The position numbers and the translations under genes are program-made. A model generated the notes under the pieces. It did no database searches, had not been told where the DNA came from, and saw nothing but the letters and a program-made list of their open reading frames with translations. From Desulfuromusa sp. (GTDB taxonomy: Bacteria; Desulfobacterota; Desulfuromonadia; Desulfuromonadales; Geopsychrobacteraceae): a stretch of DNA of 5,181 nt. Where the stretch lies: the NCBI GenBank assembly GCA_023145655.1, contig JAGLDI010000124.1, forward strand, positions 1-5,181, given 5' to 3'. This document shows positions 1 through 5,181 of this stretch, piece by piece. The first letter of the stretch is position 1. Every line of letters starts with the position of its first letter.

Positions 1-288
1 CAACCTCTGGCAGTCACAACAGAAGAGGCAAGTCTGCTGCTGCTCCTCGGAGGGATCATTCTCCCCATCTCCTTCGCCATGATTACCCTCAGTCCCCGTT
101 ATCTGCAAGCTCCGGAAGTGAGTCTGATTCTTCTCATTGAAACGGTTTTAGGACCGATTTGGGTCTGGTTAGTGCTAAGTGAAGTGCCCCATTCAAGAAC
201 TCTGGTCGCTGGATTTCTGATCCTCGGAACCTTATTGCTCCACACTCTGGTATCACTGCTTCGACCACAGGTCAGGGTAAAAAGTTAA
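1..288 (+). CDS. DMT/EamA-family transporter, C-terminal fragment
   Basis: The reading frame is open from base 1 to the TAA at 286-288 (95 residues), so the gene starts left of the window. What is seen is three very hydrophobic segments, at roughly residues 11-27, 38-55 and 64-83, ending in a short basic tail (RPQVRVKS). The stretch PEVSLILLIETVLGPIWVWL, followed by a short polar loop and another helix, is the typical end of the second EamA domain of drug/metabolite exporters (usually ~300 residues, ten helices). It would be an inner-membrane exporter or permease; the substrate cannot be told from this fragment. An internal Met at 79 is not the start, because the homology and the open frame extend upstream of it. 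The stop codon touches the stop codon of the convergent regulator, leaving no room for a terminator between the genes. Family assignment is fairly sure, specific function unknown. Confidence 0.8.
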   Translation, partial: QPLAVTTEEASLLLLLGGIILPISFAMITLSPRYLQAPEVSLILLIETVLGPIWVWLVLSEVPHSRTLVAGFLILGTLLLHTLVSLLRPQVRVKS

Positions 289-1260
289 TTATTGACCAAA
301 CCGCTGCCGATAAGCAGTTGGTGAAATGCCGACAACCTGCCGAAACAAACGACGGAAGGAACTGAGATCGACATATCCAACCGCGGAAGTAATTGTCTCC
401 AAGGTTTGATCCGATCCGATCAACAGCTGCTTCGCTTTCTCAATACGCATTTTTTGCAAATATTCCAGAGGAGCTTCACCTGTCGCCCTTCTGAAGCGGC
501 GGAGGAAGGTACGCTCATTCAATCCGGAGCGTTTTGCCATAACCCGGACTGAAATTTTTTCTCTATAGTAATGATCCAGCCACTGTTGAATTTTGTGGAT
601 CGGATCATCAATATGTTCTCTGCTCCCCTTGAATTTGATAAATGGAGCTTGCTCACGACGATTTCCATCAATTAACATCATTCGTGCACAAGTTCTGGCC
701 AAGGATTTCGAGCCATACTTCTCAATAAGATGGAGGGCCAGATCAATATGTGCCCCCGTCCCGCCGGCACAAAGATAATCGACACCATCAATAATAAGCT
801 GGTCAATTTGCAGGTCAACTTTCGGGAAACGCTGTCTGAAACGCTCTCCCAATTGCCAATGAGTTGTCGCTTGCCGCCCCTGTAAAATACCCGCTTCCGC
901 AAGCAAAAAAGCACCGGAGCAGGCACTGGCAACAACCGTCCCATTGTGATGTTGCTGAGCAATCCACTCTATCAGTTCGGTCTGCTCCAACAGATGGTCA
1001 GGTCGTCCCATCACTCCCGGAACAATCAACAGATCAATATCATGACAATCTTTCAGGCTGCCGTTAGCTGCCACCAGCTGCCGGTTAAAGCTTGCAACTG
1101 CCACCCCATCCAGAGTGACCACTTCAGTGTGGCAGAAGAGTGTCCCCACTCCCGAAGATAAACGCTTCTGCTCCCAGTTGGCCAAGGTGAACAAATCGAG
1201 CATTCCGGCAATCCCCGATTGCAAACAATTGTCATAAGCCAACACAGCAATATTTAACAT
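289..1260 (-). CDS. GlxA-family AraC-type transcriptional regulator with DJ-1/PfpI-like domain
   Basis: This is a 323-residue protein, the usual length for GlxA-type regulators. Residues ~3-185 form a DJ-1/PfpI (class I glutamine amidotransferase-like) domain. It has the nucleophile-elbow motif ASACSGAFLLAEAG (Cys114) followed by ATTHW (131-135). In this family the domain is thought to sense a ligand rather than act as a protease. Residues ~222-322 form an AraC/XylS DNA-binding domain with two helix-turn-helix units, at ~237-261 (VMAKRSGLNERTFLRRF) and ~285-311 (ITSAVGYVDLSSFRRLFR), ending in the family signature GISPTAYRQRF. The ATG at 1258-1260 has a strong Shine-Dalgarno (AAAGGGG, minus strand, 1268-1274) seven bases upstream. 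It is divergent from the broken ABC transporter locus at 1467, so it may have regulated that operon (inference). GlxA-type regulators often control amino acid, betaine or carnitine catabolism; the ligand here is not predictable. Confidence 0.92.
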   Translation of the reverse strand: MLNIAVLAYDNCLQSGIAGMLDLFTLANWEQKRLSSGVGTLFCHTEVVTLDGVAVASFNRQLVAANGSLKDCHDIDLLIVPGVMGRPDHLLEQTELIEWIAQQHHNGTVVASACSGAFLLAEAGILQGRQATTHWQLGERFRQRFPKVDLQIDQLIIDGVDYLCAGGTGAHIDLALHLIEKYGSKSLARTCARMMLIDGNRREQAPFIKFKGSREHIDDPIHKIQQWLDHYYREKISVRVMAKRSGLNERTFLRRFRRATGEAPLEYLQKMRIEKAKQLLIGSDQTLETITSAVGYVDLSSFRRLFRQVVGISPTAYRQRFGQ

Positions 1261-1267
1261 CGTTTTA

Positions 1268-1274
1268 CCCCTTT
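1268..1274 (-). promoter_or_regulatory. Ribosome binding site of the GlxA-type regulator
   Basis: On the minus strand the sequence AAAGGGG lies seven bases before the ATG at 1260-1258. It is purine-rich with ideal spacing and supports the chosen start. Confidence 0.7.
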
Positions 1275-1289
1275 CTCATTTAGCTGATA

Positions 1290-1319
1290 ACTATAGGATA
1301 TAATATGAATAATTGCCAA
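1290..1319 (-). promoter_or_regulatory. Putative sigma-70 promoter of the GlxA-type regulator
   Basis: On the minus strand a -35 box TTGGCA (1314-1319, 5 of 6 matches to consensus) and a -10 box TATAGT (1290-1295, 5 of 6) are separated by 18 bases. Transcription would begin near 1283, giving a leader of about 20-25 bases that contains the Shine-Dalgarno. The surrounding DNA is strongly AT-rich. This is a consensus match only. Confidence 0.5.
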
Positions 1320-1330
1320 TATAAATATTT

Positions 1331-1349
1331 TAATAAACTACCTTTATTA
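1331..1349. promoter_or_regulatory. Perfect 7-bp inverted repeat in the divergent region, candidate operator
   Basis: TAATAAA (1331-1337) and TTTATTA (1343-1349) are perfect inverted copies separated by five bases (CTACC). The site lies just upstream of the regulator's -35 box and between the two divergent transcription units, where an autoregulator or operon regulator would bind. The AT-rich composition raises the chance of coincidence, and AraC-type proteins often prefer direct repeats, so the role is only suggested. Confidence 0.25.
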
Positions 1350-1369
1350 CGACAAATTTCTTCCATTTT

Positions 1370-1399
1370 TTGACCTCATTTCCAACATAAAGTTAGATT
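1370..1399 (+). promoter_or_regulatory. Possible rightward promoter of the broken transporter locus
   Basis: A -35-like TTGACC (1370-1375, 5 of 6) is followed 18 bases later by TAGATT (1394-1399, 4 of 6 to TATAAT). It would start transcription roughly 60 bases before the relic start codon at 1467 and could now serve the downstream livH. The weak -10 box makes this tentative. Confidence 0.25.
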
Positions 1400-1466
1400 G
1401 TCGCCCCTGCTGCAAATAATCTACTCTTGCTTTAGTAATCAAATATTTTCCGTGAAGAGGACAAAT

Positions 1467-1605
1467 ATGAAATGTTTCATCTATCAATTATTCTGTCTGC
1501 TGGCACTATAGCTCCCTTCACAGCCCTGTCTGGCTGCTGATTATACCGTCTCTTTTAATCAGATTGTTGATTGATGCTCTCCGTCAGGGAGTCAAAGATG
1601 AGCTT
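1467..1605 (+). pseudogene. Relic of an ABC_sub_bind-family substrate-binding protein, N-terminus only
   Basis: An ATG at 1467 sits six bases after a good Shine-Dalgarno (AAGAGG, 1455-1460) and opens a signal peptide (MKCFIYQLFCLLAL). A TAG at 1509-1511 interrupts it. Reading on in the same frame gives LPSQPCLAADYTVSFNQIVD, which is a signal-peptide end and the first strand of a mature COG2984/PF04392 protein. The family normally continues HPALDALRQG. Here the frame stops at TGA 1572-1574, and LIDALRQGVKDEL appears in the +1 frame (from 1567), which is explained by a loss of about 11 bases. After about base 1605 the sequence switches to the C-terminus of the partner ATPase. More than 85% of the usual ~320-residue protein is missing. 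TrpX-type members of this family bind tryptophan or tyrosine, but the ligand of this one is unknown. It is clearly non-functional; family assignment rests on recalled motif similarity. Confidence 0.75.
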
Positions 1606-1754
1606 GGCAACCGGTTGATCATGCTCCACAGCGGACAAATCATCCTCGATGTTTCAGGAGAGAAAAAGTGTCCATGGCCGTGGAGGATCTACTGGAACAA
1701 TTCTATAAAGTCCGTGGCGAAGAATTTGTCTCTGATCGAATGTTACTGGTTTAA
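1606..1754 (+). pseudogene. Relic of a COG1101-type ABC transporter ATPase, C-terminus only
   Basis: From about 1606 the frame carrying the binding-protein relic reads GNRLIMLHSGQIILDVSGEK. This is the characteristic C-terminal strand region of the ATPase that partners ABC_sub_bind transporters (TrpZ-like, COG1101; family form ~GNRxIMMHEGRIILDVSGEEK). After a lost base near 1667-1672 the homology continues in another frame from 1674 as MAVEDLLEQFYKV, then GEEFVSDRMLLV, and ends at TAA 1752-1754, the expected natural end of such a protein. The Walker A, signature and Walker B parts are absent, as is the whole permease gene (COG4120) that normally lies between binding protein and ATPase. The frame used at the junction stays open to a TGA at 1834-1836, but beyond ~1666 that translation has no recognisable content. 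Confidence 0.75.
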
Positions 1755-1821
1755 ACTCCCCCCTTCAACACTTGACCTGAAACCACCTCTGCCCTACTCT
1801 GTGGGCTCTTCAAACCATCGT

Positions 1822-1835
1822 GGAGCCTCCGTTTG
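1822..1835 (+). promoter_or_regulatory. Ribosome binding site and TTG start of livH
   Basis: GGAG (1822-1825) lies seven bases before TTG at 1833-1835. The livH frame has no ATG or GTG between the upstream in-frame TGA (1773-1775) and residue 32 of the protein, so the TTG is the only start that keeps the conserved N-terminus (SGLTSGAIYALIALGF). Confidence 0.65.
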
Positions 1836-2690
1836 ACTGATTTTCTACAATTCCTTTTTTCTGGACTGACCAGCGGCGCAATTTATGCCCTGATTGCTCT
1901 CGGCTTTTGTGTCGTCAACAACACCATGGGGATCGTCAACTTTGTTCAGGTTGATTTTGTTTCCCTGGGTGGAATGTTGATGTTTTCGGCACTGTTTGCT
2001 GCCGGACTGCCAATGATACCTGGACTGCTTTTGGCCGTTGCTGGGGTGGCGCTGGTGGCGATGCTGGTGGAACGGTTCGGCTTACGCCCGGCCCGTTCTG
2101 ATAATCCTCTGGTACTGATTTTTCTGACCGTCGGCCTGTCAATTATTCTGCGCGGTGTGATCAAGTTGATCTGGGGAAAAAACCGTATGGCACTGCCTCC
2201 CCTTACTCCTGACGTTCCGATTAAGATTTTTGGTGCCAGTATTTTGCCACAGGCCCTCTGGATTATATTGTTAACTATAGTCGCCATAACCCTGCTGACC
2301 TGGTTCTTTTACCGAACATCACTGGGGTTGTCGATGCGCGCCGTGGCATCTAATCCAACGGCAGCAGCCGTTGTTGGGATTCCTGCCGGACGAATCAGAC
2401 TGACCAGTTACGCAATCGCCGGAGCATTGGGGGGGTTGGCGGGGGTCCTGGTCACACCAATTACAACACTAAATTATGATGTTGGTGTCCTATTGGGCCT
2501 TAAGGGGTTTGCAGCAGCCATCCTTGGAGGCTTTGGCTCTTTTCCAGGAGCCATTCTTGGTGGCCTCGGACTTGGACTGTTGGAATCCCTCTCGGCCGGA
2601 TATTTGTCGAGCGCCTATAAAGATGTGGTTGCCTTCGTGGTGTTGTTGCTGGTGTTGTTTGTGCGGCCAAAAGGGTTGTTGGGGAAATAA
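1833..2690 (+). CDS. livH: LivH-type branched-chain amino acid ABC transporter permease
   Basis: This 285-residue inner-membrane protein has the usual LivH length (COG0559, BPD_transp_2 family) and about eight hydrophobic helices. The N-terminal GAIYALIALGF (15-25) and GIVNF (33-37), the central LGLSMRAVASNPTAAAVVGI (164-183), SYAIAGALGGLAGVL (192-206) and the C-terminal LKGFAAAILGG (223-233) with GSFPGAILGG (235-244) and VRPKGLLG (277-284) are all family hallmarks. Homologues pair with LivM, the ATPases LivG and LivF, and a periplasmic LivK to import leucine, isoleucine, valine and sometimes aromatic amino acids. None of these partners lies in the window: upstream is a transporter relic, downstream a repeat element and iorAB. 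The segment after VNF reads VQVDF where the family usually has AHGEF or AQGDF, so a near-invariant glycine is valine at residue 40. Start is TTG. The frame is intact, but whether a working transporter forms is uncertain. Confidence 0.88.
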   Translation: MTDFLQFLFSGLTSGAIYALIALGFCVVNNTMGIVNFVQVDFVSLGGMLMFSALFAAGLPMIPGLLLAVAGVALVAMLVERFGLRPARSDNPLVLIFLTVGLSIILRGVIKLIWGKNRMALPPLTPDVPIKIFGASILPQALWIILLTIVAITLLTWFFYRTSLGLSMRAVASNPTAAAVVGIPAGRIRLTSYAIAGALGGLAGVLVTPITTLNYDVGVLLGLKGFAAAILGGFGSFPGAILGGLGLGLLESLSAGYLSSAYKDVVAFVVLLLVLFVRPKGLLGK

Positions 2691-2695
2691 TTAAC

Positions 2696-2798
2696 TTTAA
2701 CGGAGAGACGCAGAGAAAGCCTTCTTGGGGAAGTTAAAAACAAAAAAAAATCATGCCCTTCTCTGCAAACTCAGCGTTCTCTCCACCTCTGCGTTAAA
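2696..2798. repeat. Imperfect inverted-repeat element of GCAGAG/CTCTGC type
   Basis: The left arm (2696-2720) and the reverse complement of the right arm (2774-2798) match at 20 of 25 positions, both beginning TTTAACG and sharing AGAG and AGAGAA blocks. The centre holds an A-rich run (2734-2750) and an additional CTCTGC motif (2761-2766). Elements built from repeated CGCAGAG units that end in TTAA are, from memory, widely dispersed in intergenic regions of deltaproteobacteria and other phyla, and resemble non-coding mobile or REP-like elements. It fills almost the whole livH-iorA gap. I see no open reading frame in it. It would fold into a stem in RNA, but without a terminal U tract it is not a standard terminator. 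Confidence 0.6.
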
Positions 2799-2826
2799 TG
2801 CTTTTGAATTATAAGGTTAGCAAAAT

Positions 2827-4650
2827 ATGAAAAATAAAATCCAACTTTTGATGGGGAATGAAGCCATCGGGCAGGGGCTGATTGAAGCGGGTTGTCAGGT
2901 TGCTGCGGCCTACCCCGGAACACCCTCAACGGAAATTCTGCAAGCGGTGATTGATCGCCGTGAACAAGCTGCTGAACCTCTCCACCTCGAATGGTCGGTC
3001 AACGAGAAAATTGCCTTTGAAGTTGCTCTGGCTGCCAGCTATACCGGAAAACGTTCTGTGGCGGTTATGAAACAAGTCGGGCTGAATGTGGCAGCTGACC
3101 CCTTTATGCGGACCGCCTATATCGGCATCAAGGGGGGGATGCTGACTATTGTTGCTGACGATCCAGGCCCACACAGCTCCCAAAATGAACAGGATACTCG
3201 GCTATTCTGCTTACAGGCGCGGGTCCCGGTTATTGACCCCGCCAGCCCGGCAGAGGCAAAGGAGTTCATCCAGCCAGCATTTGAATTAGCGGAAAAATAT
3301 GAACTCAATATTGTTTTACGCCCAACCACCCGCATCTGTCACTCACGGCAAAATGTCTCTATTGCCGGGCCGATTACACTGTCTCGACAGGCAAATTTTG
3401 AACTAGACACTCCCCGCTGGGCAGCAACCCCGGCCTTTCTTCCGGCACTGCACCGGAAGTTGAATGCCAACCTCGAAAAGATTTCCGTTGAACCCGATTG
3501 GCAGCCACACCTGATTCCGGGAGATGACAGCCAGCCGCGAACCGCCCTGGTTGCCTCGGGGATTGTTTATAGCAATCTGGTCGACTTGCTCGAAGAATTG
3601 GATTTAAACAATAAAATAGATCTTTACCAGGTATTGATGCCTTATCCACTCAACCCCGATTTTTCTAAAAGCTTACATGAAAAGTATGACCACATCCTGA
3701 TTTTGGAAGAAACCTACCCGGTCATCGAACTTCAACTGGCGCATCCCGGAAGCTCTGGCAAACAGAACGGGGCAGTTCCTCGTGAGGGAGAACTGACACC
3801 GGATGTCATCCATCAGGCTCTGGCCGATTTTCTTGATCTTGCTCTTCCAGAAGAACGACCGGAAGAACGACGCGGGCAGCGACCTTCTCTCTGCCCCGGA
3901 TGTTCGCACCGGACCGCTTTTTACAGTATTAAAAAGTGTTTCCCAAAAGGAATTTATCCCTCTGATATCGGTTGCTACACTCTGGGGATGAATCTGGGTG
4001 CCGTCCATACCGTCCACTGCATGGGGGCCTGTATCAGTCAAGGAGCGGGCTTCTATCAGGCCTATCAGCAGGATGAAGGAGATTTTCCGACCATCGTTGT
4101 CACCATCGGCGACTCAACCTTTTTCCATGCCGGAATCCCGGCACTAATCAATGCTGTCATTCAGCAAGCACGGATTATTATTGTTATTCTCGACAATGCA
4201 ACGACCGCTATGACCGGAGGCCAACCGGTTCCTCACCTGGGGATTGCCGCTGGGGATGTCCCCACCAAAGCGGTCGCCATCGAGCCATTGGTCAAAGCTT
4301 CCGGGGTTGAATTTCTTGAGGTTTGCAACCCTTATGAAAACAACAAGTTCGAGACATTACTAAAACAAGCTGATGATTATATCCGCAGCCCCACAGGGGG
4401 AGTTGCCGTTTTGATCGCACGCCACGGCTGTATTATGGACCCGGCGGTGCGCAGGGCACAGGAATCGTTCCTTGTCACTATCAACGAGAAGTGTGTCGGC
4501 TGTCGGATCTGTGTTGACAAATTTGAGTGCCCGGCCCTCACCATGGATGAAGAAAACAACGTCGCCAGAGTCGATCAGGACCGCTGCATCGGTTGCGGAA
4601 CCTGCATCTCGGTTTGCCCGGTTAATGCAATCATCAAGGAGGAGAAGTGA
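2827..4650 (+). CDS. iorA: Indolepyruvate:ferredoxin oxidoreductase, alpha subunit
   Basis: This 607-residue cytoplasmic protein is full length for IorA. With IorB it converts indolepyruvate, phenylpyruvate or hydroxyphenylpyruvate plus CoA to the aryl-acetyl-CoA and CO2, reducing ferredoxin. Residues ~1-175 form the pyrimidine-binding domain (GNEAIGQGLIEAG, AAYPGTPSTE, and VNEKIAFEVALAAS with Glu60). A transketolase C-terminal-like domain follows at ~235-335. The TPP-binding domain (~350-535) has SLCPGCSHR (354-362), DIGCYTLG (380-387) and the metal/TPP motif GDSTFFHAG (428-436) through Asn457 (ILDNATTAMTGG). The C-terminal ferredoxin-like domain has two cysteine clusters: Cys556, 559, 562, 568 (CxxCxxCx5CP) and Cys587, 590, 593, 597 (CxxCxxCxxxCP), for two [4Fe-4S] centres. 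ATG at 2827 has a modest AAGG (2813-2816) ten bases upstream. The stop overlaps the iorB start, so the two are translationally coupled. Oxygen sensitivity of the family implies an anaerobic host. Confidence 0.96.
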   Translation: MKNKIQLLMGNEAIGQGLIEAGCQVAAAYPGTPSTEILQAVIDRREQAAEPLHLEWSVNEKIAFEVALAASYTGKRSVAVMKQVGLNVAADPFMRTAYIGIKGGMLTIVADDPGPHSSQNEQDTRLFCLQARVPVIDPASPAEAKEFIQPAFELAEKYELNIVLRPTTRICHSRQNVSIAGPITLSRQANFELDTPRWAATPAFLPALHRKLNANLEKISVEPDWQPHLIPGDDSQPRTALVASGIVYSNLVDLLEELDLNNKIDLYQVLMPYPLNPDFSKSLHEKYDHILILEETYPVIELQLAHPGSSGKQNGAVPREGELTPDVIHQALADFLDLALPEERPEERRGQRPSLCPGCSHRTAFYSIKKCFPKGIYPSDIGCYTLGMNLGAVHTVHCMGACISQGAGFYQAYQQDEGDFPTIVVTIGDSTFFHAGIPALINAVIQQARIIIVILDNATTAMTGGQPVPHLGIAAGDVPTKAVAIEPLVKASGVEFLEVCNPYENNKFETLLKQADDYIRSPTGGVAVLIARHGCIMDPAVRRAQESFLVTINEKCVGCRICVDKFECPALTMDEENNVARVDQDRCIGCGTCISVCPVNAIIKEEK

Positions 4651-4652
4651 TG
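4636..4652 (+). promoter_or_regulatory. Strong ribosome binding site and overlapping start of iorB
   Basis: AAGGAGG (4636-4642), inside the end of iorA, is a near-perfect Shine-Dalgarno seven bases before ATG at 4650-4652. That ATG overlaps the iorA TGA by one base (TGATG). An alternative GTG at 4647 is only four bases from the site, so ATG 4650 is preferred. Confidence 0.75.
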
Positions 4653-5150
4653 AAACAGCAGATCATCGTCAGCGGAATCGGCGGTCAGGGGGTGCTGTTT
4701 CTAACCAGAGTCATTGCACAGGTTGCCGTCAATCGCAATATTCCCGTCCTGACCTCCGAAACTCACGGTATGGCACAACGGGGCGGCACCGTCCTTTCAA
4801 CAATCAAGATTGGTGATTTTTCCAGCCCGTTAATTCGTACCGGTCAGGCCAACCTTGGTCTGTTATTGTGGGAAGAGAACCTGCCGGTACATCAATCACT
4901 GTTGCAGAAAAAAGGGACCTGGATCATTAATACCACACACAATGATGACCATATCGGCATAGATGCAGCTAAAATCGCCAGAGCTCTCGGCAGTGCGGTC
5001 CTGTTGAATCTGGTTTTACTCGGCGCTGCCATAAAACACAGAGCTTTGATTTTCACTGTCAAGGAGTGTGAAACAGCGATTAAGCAGCTGGCACCTGAAA
5101 AGTTTATTGAGCAGAATTTAGCGGCTTTCCACAAAGGGTTGAGCAGTTAG
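4650..5150 (+). CDS. iorB: Indolepyruvate:ferredoxin oxidoreductase, beta subunit
   Basis: The product is 166 residues from the ATG at 4650. It is the gamma-type (POR_N-like, PF01558) subunit that completes the IorAB complex. Visible hallmarks are the N-terminal SGIGGQGVLFLTRVIAQ (residues 8-24), a glycine-rich fold, and HGMAQRGGTVLSTIKIG (39-55), followed by the C-terminal LNLVLLGAA (119-127) and PEKFIEQNLAAFHKG (149-163). It probably helps bind CoA and substrate and packs against IorA in the cytoplasm. Bacterial IorB is usually about 190-200 residues. The shortening lies in the middle, between the WIINT strand and ALGSAVLLN, while both ends look complete. It is coupled to iorA by the one-base overlap. 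Only 31 bases follow it in the window, with no visible terminator, so the operon may continue rightward; a phenylacetate-CoA ligase gene (paaK) is common there in related clusters. Confidence 0.92.
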   Translation: MKQQIIVSGIGGQGVLFLTRVIAQVAVNRNIPVLTSETHGMAQRGGTVLSTIKIGDFSSPLIRTGQANLGLLLWEENLPVHQSLLQKKGTWIINTTHNDDHIGIDAAKIARALGSAVLLNLVLLGAAIKHRALIFTVKECETAIKQLAPEKFIEQNLAAFHKGLSS

Positions 5151-5181
5151 GTTTCCCATCCCCTGTGACGCAGCCGTAGCG

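Noticed and set aside
593..1250. Open frames on both strands inside the regulator gene
   Set aside because: They are shadows of the well-supported AraC-type gene and show no protein-family features.
1299..1304. Perfect TATAAT on the + strand as a rightward -10 box
   Set aside because: There is no recognisable -35 box 16-18 bases upstream, and the motif lies within the AT-rich spacer of the better minus-strand promoter.
1509..1511. TAG in the signal peptide as a pyrrolysine or read-through codon
   Set aside because: A signal-peptide core is an implausible place for pyrrolysine, and the reading frame is destroyed again by further lesions within 65 bases, so it is simply a nonsense mutation.
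1564..1836. A 90-codon open frame with a TTG start overlapping the livH start
   Set aside because: Its first ~35 codons are relic fragments of two different transporter proteins and the rest is out-of-frame sequence. It has no proper start of its own, so it is part of the pseudogene scar. Its stop overlapping the livH TTG is probably chance.
2691..2737. TTAACTT/AAGTTAA 7-bp inverted pair followed by an A-rich tract
   Set aside because: The arms are short, AT-rich and 33 bases apart, and the A-run faces the wrong way for a + strand terminator. No function can be supported.
2696..2798. Inverted repeat as a rho-independent terminator of livH
   Set aside because: The stem is long, imperfect, has a ~50-base loop and lacks a following T-run on the + strand, so it resembles a dispersed repeat more than a terminator.
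3117..4041. Minus-strand open frames within iorA
   Set aside because: They overlap strongly conserved iorA coding sequence and have no recognisable domains or start signals.
1..5181. CRISPR arrays, tRNA or rRNA genes, insertion sequences
   Set aside because: No regularly spaced direct repeats, cloverleaf-like RNA segments or transposase-like frames are visible in the window.

Overview
The window looks like a stretch of chromosome from an anaerobic, moderate-GC Gram-negative bacterium. A Desulfuromonas/Geobacter/Pelobacter-type deltaproteobacterium is my best guess. The basis is an oxygen-sensitive indolepyruvate:ferredoxin oxidoreductase (IorAB) beside a LivH-type permease, a pairing I associate with that group. 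This is inference, because no rRNA or marker gene is present.

Layout. Bases 1-288 hold the 3' end of a DMT/EamA-family membrane transporter (+ strand). Its stop codon directly abuts the stop codon of a convergent GlxA-type AraC regulator (289-1260, - strand). A 206-bp AT-rich divergent region (1261-1466) carries a good promoter for the regulator and a perfect 7-bp inverted repeat. It also has a weak possible promoter facing right. Bases 1467-1754 hold a multiply broken relic. The signal peptide and first residues of an ABC_sub_bind (COG2984/TrpX-like) substrate-binding protein are fused to the last ~45 residues of the partner ATPase (COG1101/TrpZ-like). The rest of that three-gene transporter operon is gone. 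Immediately downstream, starting at a TTG, is an intact LivH-type branched-chain amino acid permease (1833-2690) with none of its usual Liv partners in view. A 103-bp imperfect inverted-repeat element (2696-2798) separates it from iorA (2827-4650) and iorB (4650-5150), which overlap by one base.

How the genes work together. IorAB oxidatively decarboxylates aryl-pyruvates, formed by transamination of aromatic amino acids, to aryl-acetyl-CoA while reducing ferredoxin. A neighbouring amino acid permease, and a relic transporter of a family that includes tryptophan importers, would fit an aromatic amino acid uptake and catabolism locus that has lost much of its transport capacity. The divergent GlxA-type regulator may once have controlled the lost transporter. 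I see no clearly novel system. The most interesting feature is the operon-collapse scar at 1467-1754 together with the orphan livH and the nearby repeat.
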